Source: Asterias rubens (Eukaryota > Echinodermata > Asteroidea > Forcipulatida > Asteriidae). From it: a DNA stretch of 64,000 bases. Numbering within the stretch: the stretch's first letter is position 1; every line of letters starts with the position of its first letter. The translations under genes were made by a program, and so were the position numbers. Below the pieces are notes generated by a model, which saw only the letters and a list, made by a program, of their open reading frames with translations, made no database searches and had not been told where the DNA came from. Shown piece by piece: positions 44,891-58,235 of the stretch. The stretch lies in NCBI RefSeq assembly GCF_902459465.1, contig NC_047082.1, positions 1,302,001 through 1,366,000 on the forward strand. The letters run 5' to 3'.

Positions 44891-46068
44891 CCCTGCAGCA
44901 AGTGCTTGCATTTATCGATGCTCGTCCCTGACATCTTTCTGTACATTGATTGGTTAACTTTGGATTTGGAACCACACAACTTTGCTTTGTATATTCGGTG
45001 TTTTTCACAATGCTCTGTAAATTCCCCCTTCTGCTTCCATGCCGGTTCTTCATCTACAACAAAGTTACGTTCCTTGAGATGTCAGGATATTTTAACAAAA
45101 CTTCAATTCACACATTGGACTTTCCTTCGTTGGTTCAAAATAACTTTTCCATTTTGAGATTTTTATTGTAAATAGTGTAATATATACAGAGGACAAAATT
45201 ATATAACTATTTAAATATGTTGGGTAATAATTTGTAAAGAGTAACAAAAACCCAAAATTATGATTTGTCAACTAAACTTATTGTCAAAATATTTTATCGG
45301 CCTTGTATGAAAATGTTCATGTGAGTCCATGCACAAATTACAAAGTAAAACAATTAAACAATTAAACAAAATCACAAACAAAATCATACTCAGTTCAGAA
45401 GAATAACATAAGGCTGTTTTGGTGAGTCTGTGTGCGTCGGTCTTGAAAAACAAATTGTACAAACAACGCCAGGCTCAAACCTTGACTAAATTTGAGTACA
45501 GTAACTGTTCTTTCTGAAAAACAAATTGGTGTCAAGCAATTAAGAAATGCAAGAACATTTGGATACAATCGGTCTTCTCGCAAAACAAAAGATTATTTTA
45601 GGTAAAATTAAATGGAATTTTGTAACTAAAATCATGATTGTGTAATGATGACGATTATAATTGTGTATACATTTTGTTTGTTGGGGGGGGGGGGGAATAA
45701 TGCCGGAGTAACTTTTTCTGAAAAAGAGCCTGATTTTGGCATGGGTTGTGGGTGTCACAAAATGATACAACTCTAACTGAATTTAACTGAAAGTATGCTT
45801 TTGTCTATGTAGTAGTTTGTTCCGTACATATTTTTGTTAAGTCATGTAAGTGGTGGGGAAAAGAGTACAATTTTTGTGACAAAATTTTGGATAAATGTAT
45901 GGACCCGAGAATGAGTGTACCAATTGCTGTACTTTATTAACAGCTTGTTTCACCACAAATGTTGCCATTTTTTACTGTGTATTTTTTGTGTCATAACTTT
46001 GTGTCAAAATAGTAAAAAAGTTATCAATTTTTGTTCATGTTGGATAAGTATTGAATCGATGTAATCTG

Positions 46069-46090
46069 AAATAAAGAGTAAAATAAAGTG
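46069..46090 (+). promoter_or_regulatory. Candidate MOSMO polyadenylation signals
   Basis: Two AATAAA hexamers lie about 12 nt apart (near 46070 and 46082) after 1.37 kb of AT-rich sequence with no gene, fitting a long MOSMO 3' UTR. Confidence 0.5.
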
Positions 46091-46164
46091 AAGGTACAGA
46101 TAGTGATTCTAAAGTCTTTTTCTTATAGTCAAAAAGTGTGTCATGGTTTAGTGCATGAAGTTCA

Positions 46165-46410
46165 GGGCCCAATTTCATAGAGCTGCTAAGCACAACAATT
46201 TGCTTAGCATGAAATTTTTGCCTTGATAAAAACAGGATGACCAACCAAATTTTCAAGTGATTTTCAGGATAAACAAACAACAGCTGAATGCCAGTAACAA
46301 GCAATATGCAACAAATGGAAGTTTGGTTGGTAATCCTGTTTTTATCAAGGAAGAAATTCCATGCTAAGCAAACTTTCGTGCTTAGCAGCTCTATGAAATG
46401 TGGCCCTGCT
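46165..46410. mobile_element. Foldback repeat family M3, full palindromic copy
   Basis: The left half (gggcccaatttcatagagct, gctaagcacaacaatttgct, gataaaaacaggatgacca) is nearly the reverse complement of the right half ending 'cagctctatgaaatgtggcc'. It is the most complete M3 hairpin in the window. An S2 SINE follows at 46415-46600, the last sequence before POP1. Confidence 0.8.
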
Positions 46411-46835
46411 GGCCAAGTCATCAGGGTGTGGGTTCAAATCCTGGTCGTGACACTCGTGCCATCAAGTAACAGACTATCTGTATAATGACTTCTCTCCACC
46501 CAGGGGTAAATGGGTACCTGTGAGGGCAGAGATGCTTCATGTGAGCAAATTAGCTTAGTGCGCTACATATTTGGCAGTGCGCTACATATTTTGGCAGCAC
46601 TGGCTGTATACATAATTTATGTTAATAAATGGCACAGTGACCACGGTGTTCGATGCACAACGATTATTTCTTTGAAATTGCGCTATGTACATGTAAGAGC
46701 TGTTTGCTGGCCAAAAATTATCAAAAAATATTCAAAATATATGCTTAAAAAGGTGATTTTGTACATGTATCATCAAGCGATGGATGAATACAATGCAACA
46801 CCAATTACTCAGATTTGACTTATGCGAATCCAACT

Positions 46836-49361
46836 TTAGGTAACGACTCCCAGATAAGCAAACCGATACTGCACCGTCTTAGTGTCCCTGACAAGGACTA
46901 AGGCTCTTTGACCTGGAGGGTGCTCTTCCAACAGCACCATCAATCCCAGCATGCAGCAGTAACCAACTCCTCGGCCACTGCCTGAGACAAACGTATGAGC
47001 GCCGTCGGTGACGAAACCGATAATCCGACGAATGCTTGAATCCAAGAGTTTTTTCTTAGGGAAAATCTCCAAAGGTTCTTGCAGCTCATCTTTCGACTTG
47101 TTCTTCCGTTTCTTTATCTTCTCTTTTTTCGTGGTCCTTGGTAGTATGCACTCTTTGTAGATAGGTTCGATTGGGCAGTGTTTGGGGTCGAATGAGAACG
47201 CTGCGAGGTCGCTTGCGCTCGGGAGGCAAATCATTGCGTATGGGGTCGGCACTCCTCTGTTGACCATGCACAACTTCACACCAACGAGGGTCTTATCCGA
47301 GTTCTCCTGCAACCCACTCATGAATTCGCTTAGCGAACTTTCTGGATGGCCTCGTGGAGATTCCTTAATCTTTTCAGCATGTCCATTAGAGGCCACCATA
47401 CTAGCGTCAAAGACTGCAACTCCAGCAGGTTGGAAGATCTGATTGGTTGACTTGGCATCTTTTGAAACTCTTGGAGGCCATTGATTTGCTACCAAGAACT
47501 TATTTAAACTTTCTAACTTGAATTTCTCACGTAGAACAAAAAATGGGAGTTCTGTGTTACTTACAAGTTCCTTGGCCTCATCCATTCCTTTGAGGGGGGG
47601 TTTTACCTCAATTTCTTGCTCCTCTTCGGCTTCTGTTACTCTCAGCTTTGCATCCCTCCACTCATTCAAAAGCTCCGTCCAGGGACACTGGAAAGGAGAT
47701 ACCACTCCTAGCTTTCCATAGTTGGGTCTCTTTGCCGGCGGCCATCTTTTGAATTTCTTCGTCAACTCTTTGGCTTCTGCCTCCTCGTGCTCCCGCCCTG
47801 CCATTGTGTCAGGATACCCCTGCGGGAAATGGTGGAATCCCTGCTGGAGAGCGCAGCTGCGAGACTGCAGAAGCCCAGAGGCTCTGGCTCCACGGTAGAT
47901 CAGCGCCACCCAGAAGGCCATCCCCCAACCGCTGGGTAAGATCAGATCCCATCCACTGCCTAACTCGGATACCCCCTGCTGTTTTGAGGACGTGGTGGTT
48001 GCCATTCCGGCAGAGTGAGTAACCCCTGGGTACTGCAGTAGCAGAACTGGGATGCGAGATTCCTCACGCCCCAGGCTGAGTTCCGTGCCGGGTACCAGGA
48101 GCTCTGCCCTCATCTTGTTCAGCTTGTGTACTGGTACCTGGGTTGATTTCACAGCCTTCTGCACCGATTCATCCCAGATGGGTGATACTGACACTGATGC
48201 AGGGAAGCCATGCAGGGTATTGACTGGTAGGCAATCTGAAGAGAAAAATATTTCATCAACACATTTATTTTATAGTTTATTGGAATCAAATAATTTTCTT
48301 GACTATAAAACCATGCAGTATAAAACCATACAAGATATACTCTTACAAGACAATAAAACAAATACAGATTTGCACACCATGTACATGATATAATATAGCA
48401 AGTTCCCTCCAAAATATTTTTGCTTGAAATGCAACAGTTTTTTAGAAATGAGGAAAAAATTTGTTTTGATCTTGCAAGTCCGAAACTTAATATTTGAAAA
48501 CAGTGAAAACATTAACCCTCTAGTCCCTGCACCGCCCGAGTTTGCCGAAATAATTTTGTTTTTCTTTTCAAGATTCTTGCAGTAACTTTACTGAAATCGT
48601 AGTTCAAAGTTTTTAAAGATAGCCAAGGCTTATTATTTATAATTAAACACACAATTTTTGACCCTTTCGGTAATATTTGTACAAGTCCTCATTGGGGAAC
48701 AATAAAAAAACCTACGATAATATTTATGGCGATTATTTTTGTATAATGATAAAATGGATACAATAGCTTTTCAAGGCTTTTATCTGGCTCAATGCTGATT
48801 ATAAGCGTTTTGTTGGGTAAGTGCTAAATTATTTCATCATCATTAGCTTCGTCAAGTCAACTGTGAAGAGACAAATTAATAATGATCTATAAATAACGAG
48901 ACGGATTCACCAATGCGTAGGCATACTATTAACTACCTAGTTTTATTTTGATGTTTCTTATTTGCTACAAACAAAAGCTATAGCGAGGTTTCCTAATACA
49001 GTGTATCGCTTTAGGTGGCTGGGCGGTCCAGTGGCTAAATGGTTAAAGGTTTTTTCCCCACTTTTTTCCTGCGACTCAAATGACTGATTGTGCTTAACTT
49101 TTTACAGGTGTGTGTTTTCTTTTTGTTGTTGGGTCCCACCAAGTACTGCCGCTTCCCATGTTGAATTGTAAACTTGGGTGTGATCCCTGGCTAATAGGGC
49201 AGTCCCAGTTTGCTGACTCAACCCAAAATGAAATAAAGGGGTTCGCCCCGGTGTTCCTGGCTGGATTGGCAGCATATTGCACCACAGCACCTTGTCCCAA
49301 TCCTTGCAGTAATACTACCTGGCGCTTTGTATCCTTTGGCAAAAGGCGCGTTATAAATAGA

Positions 49362-49397
<36 letters not shown>

Positions 49398-52300
49398 ATT
49401 AATAGTTATCTTCACACCGAGTCATTAAACTCACCAGTAGCAACAAATTCTTCTGGGTCTGGCATAACTTTTCGCTTCTTGATGGGTAGGAGATTTCGAG
49501 GGTCTCTGACAGTCAAGGCGAGGACACAGCGAGGTGGTAGGACAGCGGTCTTCTGGATTCCATGAAGAGTGTTCCAGGTAGAAGACTGCTCCGACTGGAT
49601 GTGAACCTTATCTGGATTCTATGAGAAATTAGTATCAAAAATAAACAGTTCATGCTTAATAAGGATATAAGTACATTTATTGCAGAGCTGCCAACATATG
49701 CATCTTGCAATCAGGCAGATTTTGTACAACAATCAGGGGGATAATTATAATTACACTCAACATAATAGGGACAAAGTTTTGGGAGTCGGTTTCACCCATT
49801 TGTTACTCCTGTACAGTGCACATTACTAAGGCAATAAGTGTGTGGTTAGATGCACACCATAACCTGTGTGGCATCAGCACACATGGGGTCAAAAAAACCC
49901 CAGTTCAAATATTAACTGTAGAAACAGTTTCCAACTAAAATACCTATAATGTATGCATCAGGTACTGGGTGCAACCTGCAGAGAGCGTATCTCACAAAAG
50001 CCACCTCTGGGATTCGAACCCAGACCCTCCGTACCAATGCATACATCACTCTATAACCAAATTTAAACAAAAACTTGAATGGGCGGAAGAGATCGATTGA
50101 ATAACCCCTTGTTGCTATGAAAAGTCGCCATCTTGTAGGGCAAACCGTATTGCGCGTCCAAACGCGTACATCATCGACGCACGCAGCATTCCCAGTTCGA
50201 TTTCTAGGTCAGATATTTCAACGGTGACGTCATATTCAATACGGTCTATACAAAGTAAAACTTTGATTTGTGTCACTATCCCAAATCAATTAAGTTTAGC
50301 CCTCACCTCGAAGTGGCCGTACTGCCTTGTAAGGTGTATTAAAAAAACAAAGGATATGGGCTACTTACTGAGTAGTAGGTTTCCCACCATTTCTTAGGCT
50401 GGTTACTACTAGTGGAGTCTGGCGTGCCTGATGTGTCTGCTATTTTCAGGGTATCTAGGAGAACTGGATGACACAGTGGTCCCTGGAGTCGGAACCGTAG
50501 TGGGGAATCCTCAAGCAGCTTCACCGTGATGCTGTTACATTTATCATCTGGAATAATGAGAGAAAGATTCAAACGTTGGTAAATCAAGAAAAACATTTTA
50601 AATTAATTAATTAAAGGCAGTGGACACTATTGGTAATTACTCAAAATAATTGTTAGCATAAAAACTTACTTGGTAACAAGCAATGGGGAGCTGTTGATAG
50701 TATAAAACATTGTGAAAAACAGCTCCCTCTGAAGTAACGCAGTTTTGGAGAGAGAAGTAGTTTTACACAAATTGGATTTTGAGACCTCAGAATGAGATTT
50801 TGAGGTCTCGAAATCAAGCATTTGAAAGCACACAACTTCGTGTGTCAAGGGTGTTTTTCTTCCATTATTATCTCGCAACTTCGACGACCAATTAAGTTCA
50901 AATTTTCACAGGTTCGTATTTTTGTGCATATGTTGAGATACACCAAGTGAGAAGACTGGTCAATTACCAAAAGTGTCTTTAACTTTTTCAGTGCCTGCTT
51001 TTCTTTGCGTTTTGAACCTAAAATTACCATTGTTCTGAGTTTTGTTAATTCTGTATATAAACAAAAAGTCTTTCTCAACAAAAAAATCCCAAAGTCAATA
51101 GTATTTCTTGAGTAATAGTACCCTATAAGATGTATACAATGGGTCATACATGTACAATTGATGAAACTTTTTGAGTGCAAAAACAAAATTGTACCTGAAC
51201 GACATTGGAACTGAAAGTATTAATAGACTTTTATAGCGGTTGATCATACCCCTAGCGTCGATAAGATCACTCATTATTTGTTTTTCAACAGGATAAGCAG
51301 AGCGATGTTTTGAATTCTGAGACCCATTTATATCGTACCTTACAAGGGTTTACAAGGTGCAGCAACGCATTCAGCAGCCACTGCCAGAAACACCAGGAAT
51401 TTAAGGAGTAACCTGCGACTAGTTCAGTCATTGTACCAAACATTATATAAAGTTAATTCACAAAATGGCTCATAACAAGTCCTGTTCACTGTCTCCAACA
51501 GCTGACACTTACCAGCATTCTTGTTCTCGTTCTCACACGCAGTTTGGAGTTCCTTGACCAAAACCTCAGTACAAGCTGGATGGGCCCACACCCACAGCTG
51601 CCTCACTGAGCTATCCTCCAACTTATTCGCTTTCCTCACTGACAACATTCCCTCCTGATCTACAGTCGTAGTCTCCTCCGGTTTTGAAGAGCTCTTAAAG
51701 CCACCCTCGGCTCTCCAGAGAAAGTTGACAGGACCTAGAGCACCCTCTGGAAACTGATCGTATTTGTAGAGAACAGTGTCTCCGTGGCGCTGGCCACTGA
51801 GATAGGATGCGGCTGCGCAGGTTAAACCTGAAATTGAAGTCAACATTAAGTACATATGGCACGCATTACTAAAGAACTTTTGTTACTTTGTGGAATCACT
51901 GCAAATGAAATGGGGATGATTCCACGAAGTGGTAAAAATCACTGAAAAGGGGAGAATAAAAAATGACCAAGCCAGACACTCGGCCTTTGATGAATAACAA
52001 TGTGCCATACCTGTTGATGGGCTTGTAAGGTGAGATAGCGCTTTAAGGGTGTGTCCCTGTTGGCCAGAAACTTCAATCACTTTCATGTAGGATATATCCT
52101 GGATCAGGCAGTGTTTCACCAAAGCTCTGCGAACAAAATAAAAAAGGTACATTGAACAAGTTGAACAAGCCAAGAACACCATGAAGAGAAGACAAAGAGG
52201 AAAGTTTCACTTTATAAGATGTGGGAGGAAGCCCATGAGAAAACCCAAGCAGTCACGGAAGACGAAGAAAGATACCACAACACCAACTCAAATGCACATC

Positions 52301-54493
52301 ACTCTAACAAATTCTAAGGCCATCAACACCCAATCTGCTATGGTGGCATGCCTGATTCCATGGTTAAAGCAAAATCAGATTACAAGGGCAATCCTCAGTT
52401 CAACAGAATCAAACCGAATGTTACCACACATACCTGTATGTTGCTCTAACACTTTTATCCGACGGATGCAAGGGTAACCTATGACCCCAAAGCTCCGCCA
52501 TCTTGAATCGTTTCGCGTGCCAGATGTGCGTCTCTAGCCAGGTGTTGCTGCGTTGTCTTCGCTGGTACTCGTCTCTGAGATTGCTTGGTCGGCGACGATG
52601 GCGTCGGGATCTTTTGGCCGGGGCAGACGTCTCTCCATCACCTTCTTTCCCTCGACCGGTCTTTTTGTTTGCTCCCTTGTTCATCTGTATGCGGATAAAA
52701 ATCCAAGTTAATTTGGGGGGGTGTTTATGGTAGCTTTATTGGACTATGTTAAGAGTGGTATGCCTGGCTCCCTGTTAGGTGACGATAAGGACTTATTGTT
52801 TAGTCCTGCAGTACAATATATCAACAAAGTCATAATTGTAGACTGTGCAAGTCCCGCTTGTATCAACAAAACGAAGAAACAACTCCAACGGAGCCTTAAA
52901 GGGAAGGTACACGTTTGGGAATTGTCAAAGACCAGTCTTCTCAATTGGTGTAACCCATCATAAGCATAAAATAACAAGCCTGTGAAAATTTGGGCTCAAT
53001 CTGTCATCGAAGTTGCGAGAAAATGATGAAAAAAAACACACCCTTGTTGGACGAATTTGTGTGCTTTCAGATAGGGTTAAAAGACTTCTAGCTAGAAGTC
53101 TTTTACTGTTTTAGTGAGAAATAACCTCTTTCTCAAAAACTACGTTACTTCAGAGGGAGTTTCCCACAATGTTTTATACTATCAACAGCTCTCCAATGCT
53201 TGTTACCGAGTCAGTTTTTAGGTTAATATTTGTTTTGAGTAACTACCAAAGTGTACCTTCCCTTTAACTTTTTAAAATTGGATTAATTACTATTGTTATT
53301 TATACTGTTTATCACTAAATGCTTCTGGTTGTAAAACCAAGGACGCCTCATAACTGAACTTAAGCCTGAAGAAGCCTGTAAACAAGATTGCTCACTATGT
53401 GAACCAAAAACACCAGGGTTTCAAGATACCAACAGTCCAATGTCCCATCTCATGACCAGGATTCGAACTTACGTCAGAGTATTTCACAGACTGTGAGTGT
53501 GTATTCTCCAGTTTACTCTGCATTCTTCACTTACACAGCTTTTCCTGTAAGCGGAATGGTCATCACAGAATTCCGCAGTGAGCTGGTGAGCAAAGTCATG
53601 AAATTGGACCTCTGATAGAGTATGTATGCCTAAATGAAGCCATAGCCTTAAGACAGATTTTTCAATCAACATTTAAACAACACTTACAGCTCTTTCCTCA
53701 GATTCTCTCAGCCGTTTGGGGAGTCGTCGTAGATCATGGCTCATGGCACGCCGACGGAGATGGCGAGGCAGCTTCTGGAATGTTCTCCTCATCCCTCCCA
53801 TCATCATGACGGCTTCTGTCATGGTCTTGAGCTCGGCAGCTCTTGCCCCCGCAAATTCAGCAACATTGATTGCTGAGCAGTAAATGAAATCAAATGTGGT
53901 GATAAACAAGCAACATTAAAACAGTCATTAGACAGATTCTATGTTGGATCAAAGTCACTCTCCAAAGACGGCAAGAAATCGCCGATAGAATCTCCAGAAA
54001 TTAAGCGAGTCCGTTCATCCCTGCCAACATTTCTCTCAGAAGAGGTTTAAACATGATTGTACTCGCAAGTTTACTCATTAGAGTTGCAAGTCTTTTGTGA
54101 TCATATGTACAATGCAAAGCTTCAAACATCACTTATAATAAAATCAGTCACTTCATAAATTCTTTTTAGACGAACGACTTTGGAAGTGGTTTTGGATAAG
54201 AGTGCTGAATCTTCAACATTGTCCATGTTGTCACAGCCATAGATGTAGCTCAAGTCTGATTCCGACAGGACCAGGCCTGATACTTCACGGAGGCATTGTC
54301 ATTGCCTTGGTGCCCTTGAAATGCTCCAGTAGAAATTTACAATTTCCTCATAGGGTGCCCTTTGCCAAAGAGAAAATGCCTTGGTGCCCTTGCCCTTTCA
54401 AAAACGAAGCATACAGCCCTGCAGGACCTTACCTCTTGGGTTATGAGCCAAGATGTCCCCCTCATCTTTATTCTCATCTTTCTCTTTCTCCAT
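46836..54493 (-). CDS. POP1: POP1, RNase P / RNase MRP protein subunit
   Basis: POP1 is the large scaffold protein that binds the RNA of nucleolar RNase P and RNase MRP, for tRNA 5' maturation and pre-rRNA cleavage. Eight coding exons join in phase: 54493-54433, 53872-53688, 52684-52434, 52126-52011, 51827-51513, 50547-50369, 49618-49435, 48235-46836, giving 896 residues (human 1024). The N-terminal POP1 domain shows [20 protein letters not shown] and [12 protein letters not shown]. The POPLD domain shows [16 protein letters not shown] and [14 protein letters not shown]. The C-terminal module ends [10 protein letters not shown], and a Lys-rich [13 protein letters not shown] lies before it. 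The start at 54493 is inferred: it joins in phase, and an in-frame TAG lies upstream. That N-terminal exon ([12 protein letters not shown]...) is short and not conserved, so it is the least certain part. Its 5' UTR acceptor is before 54545. Confidence 0.94.
49190..49415 (+). mobile_element. SINE S3 tail with (ATT)n microsatellite in a POP1 intron
   Basis: 'ggttcgccccggtgttcctg' and 'attgcaccacagcacc' match the S3 body, followed by 'ggcgcgttataaata' and an (ATT)n run at about 49362-49400, typical of a SINE 3' end. Confidence 0.6.
50612..50990. mobile_element. MITE family M1, near-complete copy in a POP1 intron
   Basis: It starts 'aaaggcagtggacactattg' and closely follows 3373-3711 through 'gaggtctcgaaatcaagcat', then adds the inner block 'atctcgcaacttcgacgacc' that the first copy lacks, ending 'caattaccaaaagtgtcttt'. 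The copy at 3373 is therefore internally deleted. Confidence 0.8.
52898..53270. mobile_element. MITE family M1b in a POP1 intron
   Basis: The termini are 'aaagggaaggtacacgtttg' and its inverted counterpart 'agtgtaccttccctttaa'. The interior shares 'ataacaagcctgtgaaaatt', 'cactgtttta'-like and 'ctctccaatgcttgtta' blocks with M1, with a local palindrome AGACTTCTAGCTAGAAGTCT at about 53082-53101. Confidence 0.8.
54275..54420 (+). repeat. Dispersed repeat, copy in POP1 intron 1
   Basis: 'gcctgatacttcac', 'attgccttggtgcccttgaa', 'ctccagtagaaatttacaat' and 'ttcctcatagggtgccc' recur at 63728-63890. It ends next to the POP1 coding exon at 54433; its role, if any, is unknown. Confidence 0.7.
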
Positions 54494-54717
54494 GGTCGGA
54501 ATCCGCTCTGGTTTCAAATCACCGATCAAAATCTAAATCTTCAATCTGTCAGAAATCAAACACAGAAGTGGTTCAAAAAGAGGGTACATTATTTAATGCA
54601 TTCAACTAACTTACAAATACAAGGCAGATCAAATAATACTGGAGTCCTATAGTATCCAGTATTCACAAATGAAGTATTTAGGCTTGGGGTTACATGGATG
54701 CCATGGCCCCTCTGTTG

Positions 54718-54925
54718 TACCTGGGCCCAATTTCATGGCTCTGCTTACCGTAAGCACAGAATCAGCACTTATGGAAGCAGGGAATTCTGCGCGTGCGTAC
54801 CCCACATTACTAGGCATTCTACGCTTACAAAGCTAGCGCAGAAATTTGGCGCTTGTGACGTAAGCGGAGAATTTCTGAGCTCGTAAGCTTAAAATTCGGC
54901 AGTAAGCAGAGCCATGAAATTAGGC
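54718..54925. mobile_element. Foldback repeat family M3 upstream of POP1
   Basis: The outer arms 'tgggcccaatttcatggctc' and 'gagccatgaaattaggcctt' are inverted repeats, with inner 'tgcttaccgtaagc' and 'cagtaagcagagcc'. From 54930 to 56200 I see no exon, only AT-rich sequence and a C22-C23 tract at about 55236-55258. Confidence 0.75.
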
Positions 54926-56230
54926 CTTGGTCTTTGTGCCTCTCCAACAACTTTCCATAAGACCTTCTAAGATGTTCCAATAAAAGTGCCCTTTTGTAAA
55001 ATGAAAATGGATTGCCCTATCAAAGATGAAATTCAAGGCATGAAATTCAAGTGGAACAAGTATTTTTGTAATGATGTCAAATACACACACAGTTTACATT
55101 TATTTTCATAATAAAAAAAAACCAATCAACAATAACCCCATAATCCTGCTGATTTTGTAGAATGTCATTACATGTACATGTTGTGTCTAGGCCCCCTATA
55201 TTACGAAAACTGCAACAGTTGAACAGTGAAATCCTACCCCCCCCCCCCCCCCCCCCCCGAACAAAATTTGATTAAAAAAATAAAGTGCTGTTATTTCAGC
55301 CTTGCCGGGTCTGTTTTGTGTGACCATGCAACTCTAAAATAATTCACTAGTCACTGCCACACAATACCATTATCTTGTTATACTGTTTTAATATGTGATG
55401 GAAAAACACTTAACATGCATATTTTAACCAGTATCAGGCAAGAGACTTGCACAGTCCGTTATTGATCTGTTTTTTTTTCTCATTCCCAAGGACAACCAAC
55501 TCATTGTCTTTTTGGCTCAATAATGATGTGCCCCAAATTGTCATTTTTAAGGAAATAATTGAATGGAAATTCCCTTTCAATGAAACTAATAAGGGTAGAG
55601 GTTTACAATGTATATTGTGTTTTTAAATGACTCTCGAACGCCAGGGCTGTATATTCCCCAGGGAGCTGAGGAAGATAACAGTTGGCCCATTGCTTCGAAC
55701 ACCGTGAGTAACCAGCAAGTTAGCAACAAAAGGCCATGGCAACAAAAGACCAATTTGGATCCTTTTTATTAATAATTTACTCTCAAGCCAGCGCTTACAT
55801 TGTTAGGCCTTTAATAATGAAGGAAAAAAAACAAGTCAACTTTTACTTCAAGTAAAAACACTCAACAGCCTATCACAATAAAGAGCCCATAAATGTTACT
55901 AGGCAACCCGAGTCAGTCACAGCCCATTAAAGATTTCATAGCTTAACTAATTGCAATACGTTTTATATGCAGCCACCGTTTATCTAAACGACAGATAAAC
56001 ACTGTCAAATCCGACTCCCAACAACTACGTAATGCAAGTTCTTTCATGTTGTCTGAACCTCAAAAACAACTTCTTCATTCTTATTGACTTCATCACTCTG
56101 TCTCTCTTCAAGGGGTTTGTTGGTCATCTGTGATGACCGTTTTATTCCCATCCATCATTTGACAAAGACATCTCAGGCCTACAGTGTAAAATCCGAAAAC
56201 TTTATTCATACTGTACACGATTGGATACAG

Positions 56231-57320
56231 CCAAGCAAACCAGGCATGCCCAGCCTCCAACATAATTGCCTCATCCTCATGCCCTCCGACTTGGAAACAG
56301 TCCGGGGGCAACTGCTACAAAACTACCAAGCCCTTAACGTGGTTTCAAGCCAAAGAGGAGTGTGCACAAATGGGAGGCTTCATGACTGCACCGCATTCTA
56401 AGAGCGATCTACAGTTTCTGCAGACTTTTGAATGGTACTTCTGGATCAACTGTAATGATCTCCAAAAAGAAGGTAACTCTTGCTTTTAAAACTCAACAAT
56501 TTATTGCTACTTTTTAACTTTAAAATGAGAGAGAACTAGGCCTGGGCAACTAGTGAAATTTACCACTCGCCTAGTCCGCTTCAATTAATGCAACAGAGCT
56601 AAACTCTCCAACACCCAAAAAATTTCTTTGGTTTTTAATATGTCATTTCTGCTGGCTTCCTAATGGCGCATGACCCCTCCGTCAATGCTCTGTGCTTTAC
56701 TTATTAATGTTAACAAAAGTAACACCGTTTACACAGCGCTTTTTCGTAAGGTTTCAAAGCGCTCAGAGAATGACAAGAAAATACAACAACAATGGGAATG
56801 AAATCAGAGACCAAGAAGGAAACTACAACCAAGGAAGCTACAACCAAGCAAAGGCTGCAGCATTGGGGCAAAGAAAGTCAAGCAAAAGCTGGTTTTCTTG
56901 TGACGAGAATTTGCAGGCCATGCCGGGCGAGAATTACTGATTCAAAAAGTATGTTTTCAGCGACCTTTTAAACATGGTAACGGACTACAACCTTTGATGG
57001 AGTGTGGAATGGAAATCCACCTCCTAGGGCTTGCAACAGAAATGCTCTGTCCCCTGATTTTCTGCAGGAAAAATGAAAAATATTGTGGCCGATCTACATT
57101 ATAAATTGTAAATTTTTCTTCATTTCCAGGCGAGTGGGAATGTAAGGATGGAACGACTGTCGTTAACTACCTGGAGTGGGGAGAGGGTCAGCCATCAAAT
57201 TACCGTGGCAGTGAACACTGCGCAGAGGCTCGACCTAGTACTCAAGGATGGAATGACATATCCTGCTATGTTTCAAAACCTGCAATTTGTAAGTCTGAAA
57301 TGCCAACATTGCACTTGTAA
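56231..57320 (+). CDS. C-type lectin domain protein (two exons, 5' end uncertain)
   Basis: Exon 56231(?)-56472 and exon 57130-57320 join in phase (G|GC) and end in TAA. They encode a long-form C-type lectin domain, a fold for extracellular carbohydrate or protein binding. The first exon gives SCPPTWKQSGGNCYK, then WFQAKEEC, then SDLQFLQTFEWYFWINCND. The second gives EGEWECKDG, EWGEGQPSN, SEHCAEAR, GWNDISC and PAIC. The canonical four cysteines, the N-terminal pair and the WND motif are all present. An extra cysteine pair (WINC, EWEC) is likely bridged. The calcium-site motif reads QPS rather than the usual EPN or QPD, so sugar binding is uncertain. The exon start is limited by a stop about 70 nt upstream of 56231; the CAG at 56228-56230 is my choice. 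A signal-peptide exon further upstream is expected but not found. Confidence 0.8.
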
Positions 57321-58235
57321 AAAGACGAGCAAAGCTACTCGATGATCGGGCTTGGATTGGTCTGTTTATAGCTGAATTGAGGAGTTGACTAAAAACTGAG
57401 CTGCATGTAAGATTAATGGTAGAGAGTTCTAGATGCGTGGCCAGGGCACAGCTGAAAAGAAAGACCTGTTTTGTCACTCATGGGTGTCGAAACTCAATGG
57501 CAATTTTTACATTTTCACTGCTTCATTTAAATTTTCTTCATTGTATGATTTTTCATCTGCCCTTGGCAAGCTTAACACTCGAGTTGTTCTTCTGCGAATG
57601 GGAGTCTTTTTGAAAGCTCTGCCACAAGAGGGCAGCAGACCTACCAGGTAAGGGTGCAAAACTCCTATAGCAAACAATGGTAAATGCTAAAAATTCAAAA
57701 ATACTCCAAAAATATTTAGAAGTCTCTCAGCCTCTTGAAAATTAAGTCAGACACATTGTCATACAACTAAACTTCAGATTTCTTCTCAATTGTTGGTAGG
57801 TCACCATTTTGGAATTTTTGCTAATTACCCTAGAAGAAACACTCCCCAAAACTCATGCACACCGCTTGTTATCCTTGGGGAACTTGTGTCCAGTACGTCC
57901 TGTTTCAGAACAGTTTGGTTTATGCTGGCAATGTGTTATGAAAAACAAAATACAGTTTGGCTAAATCTAAATTACAAAATCAAAAACATGCAAAACACAA
58001 GGTATTTGCTGTCAGTGACCATCACTCATGCTTCTCCTATTTCTAAGTTGTTGACATTACCTGGTGAAGAGCGCCCTCTCTTGGTGATTGGCAGATAGTC
58101 TAAAGTTTCCCATTAGGCCTACATGTATTGTATTGGTCTTTCATCAATAGCCTAATAATATATGCAAAAAAGCAAAATACTGCGTGGTGAAAGAACAAAG
58201 ACGTGTCAGCTGACCCATTTTGCCCGGTTAGTTAT

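Noticed and set aside
46035-46421. 128-residue minus-strand ORF beyond POP1
   Set aside because: It lies across the palindromic M3 repeat and the MOSMO poly(A) region; composition mirrors the hairpin.
49960-50040. tRNA-like segment on the minus strand (GGGTTCGAATCCC)
   Set aside because: Only the T-arm-like part fits; it is treated as a SINE head remnant in a POP1 intron and not listed as a gene.
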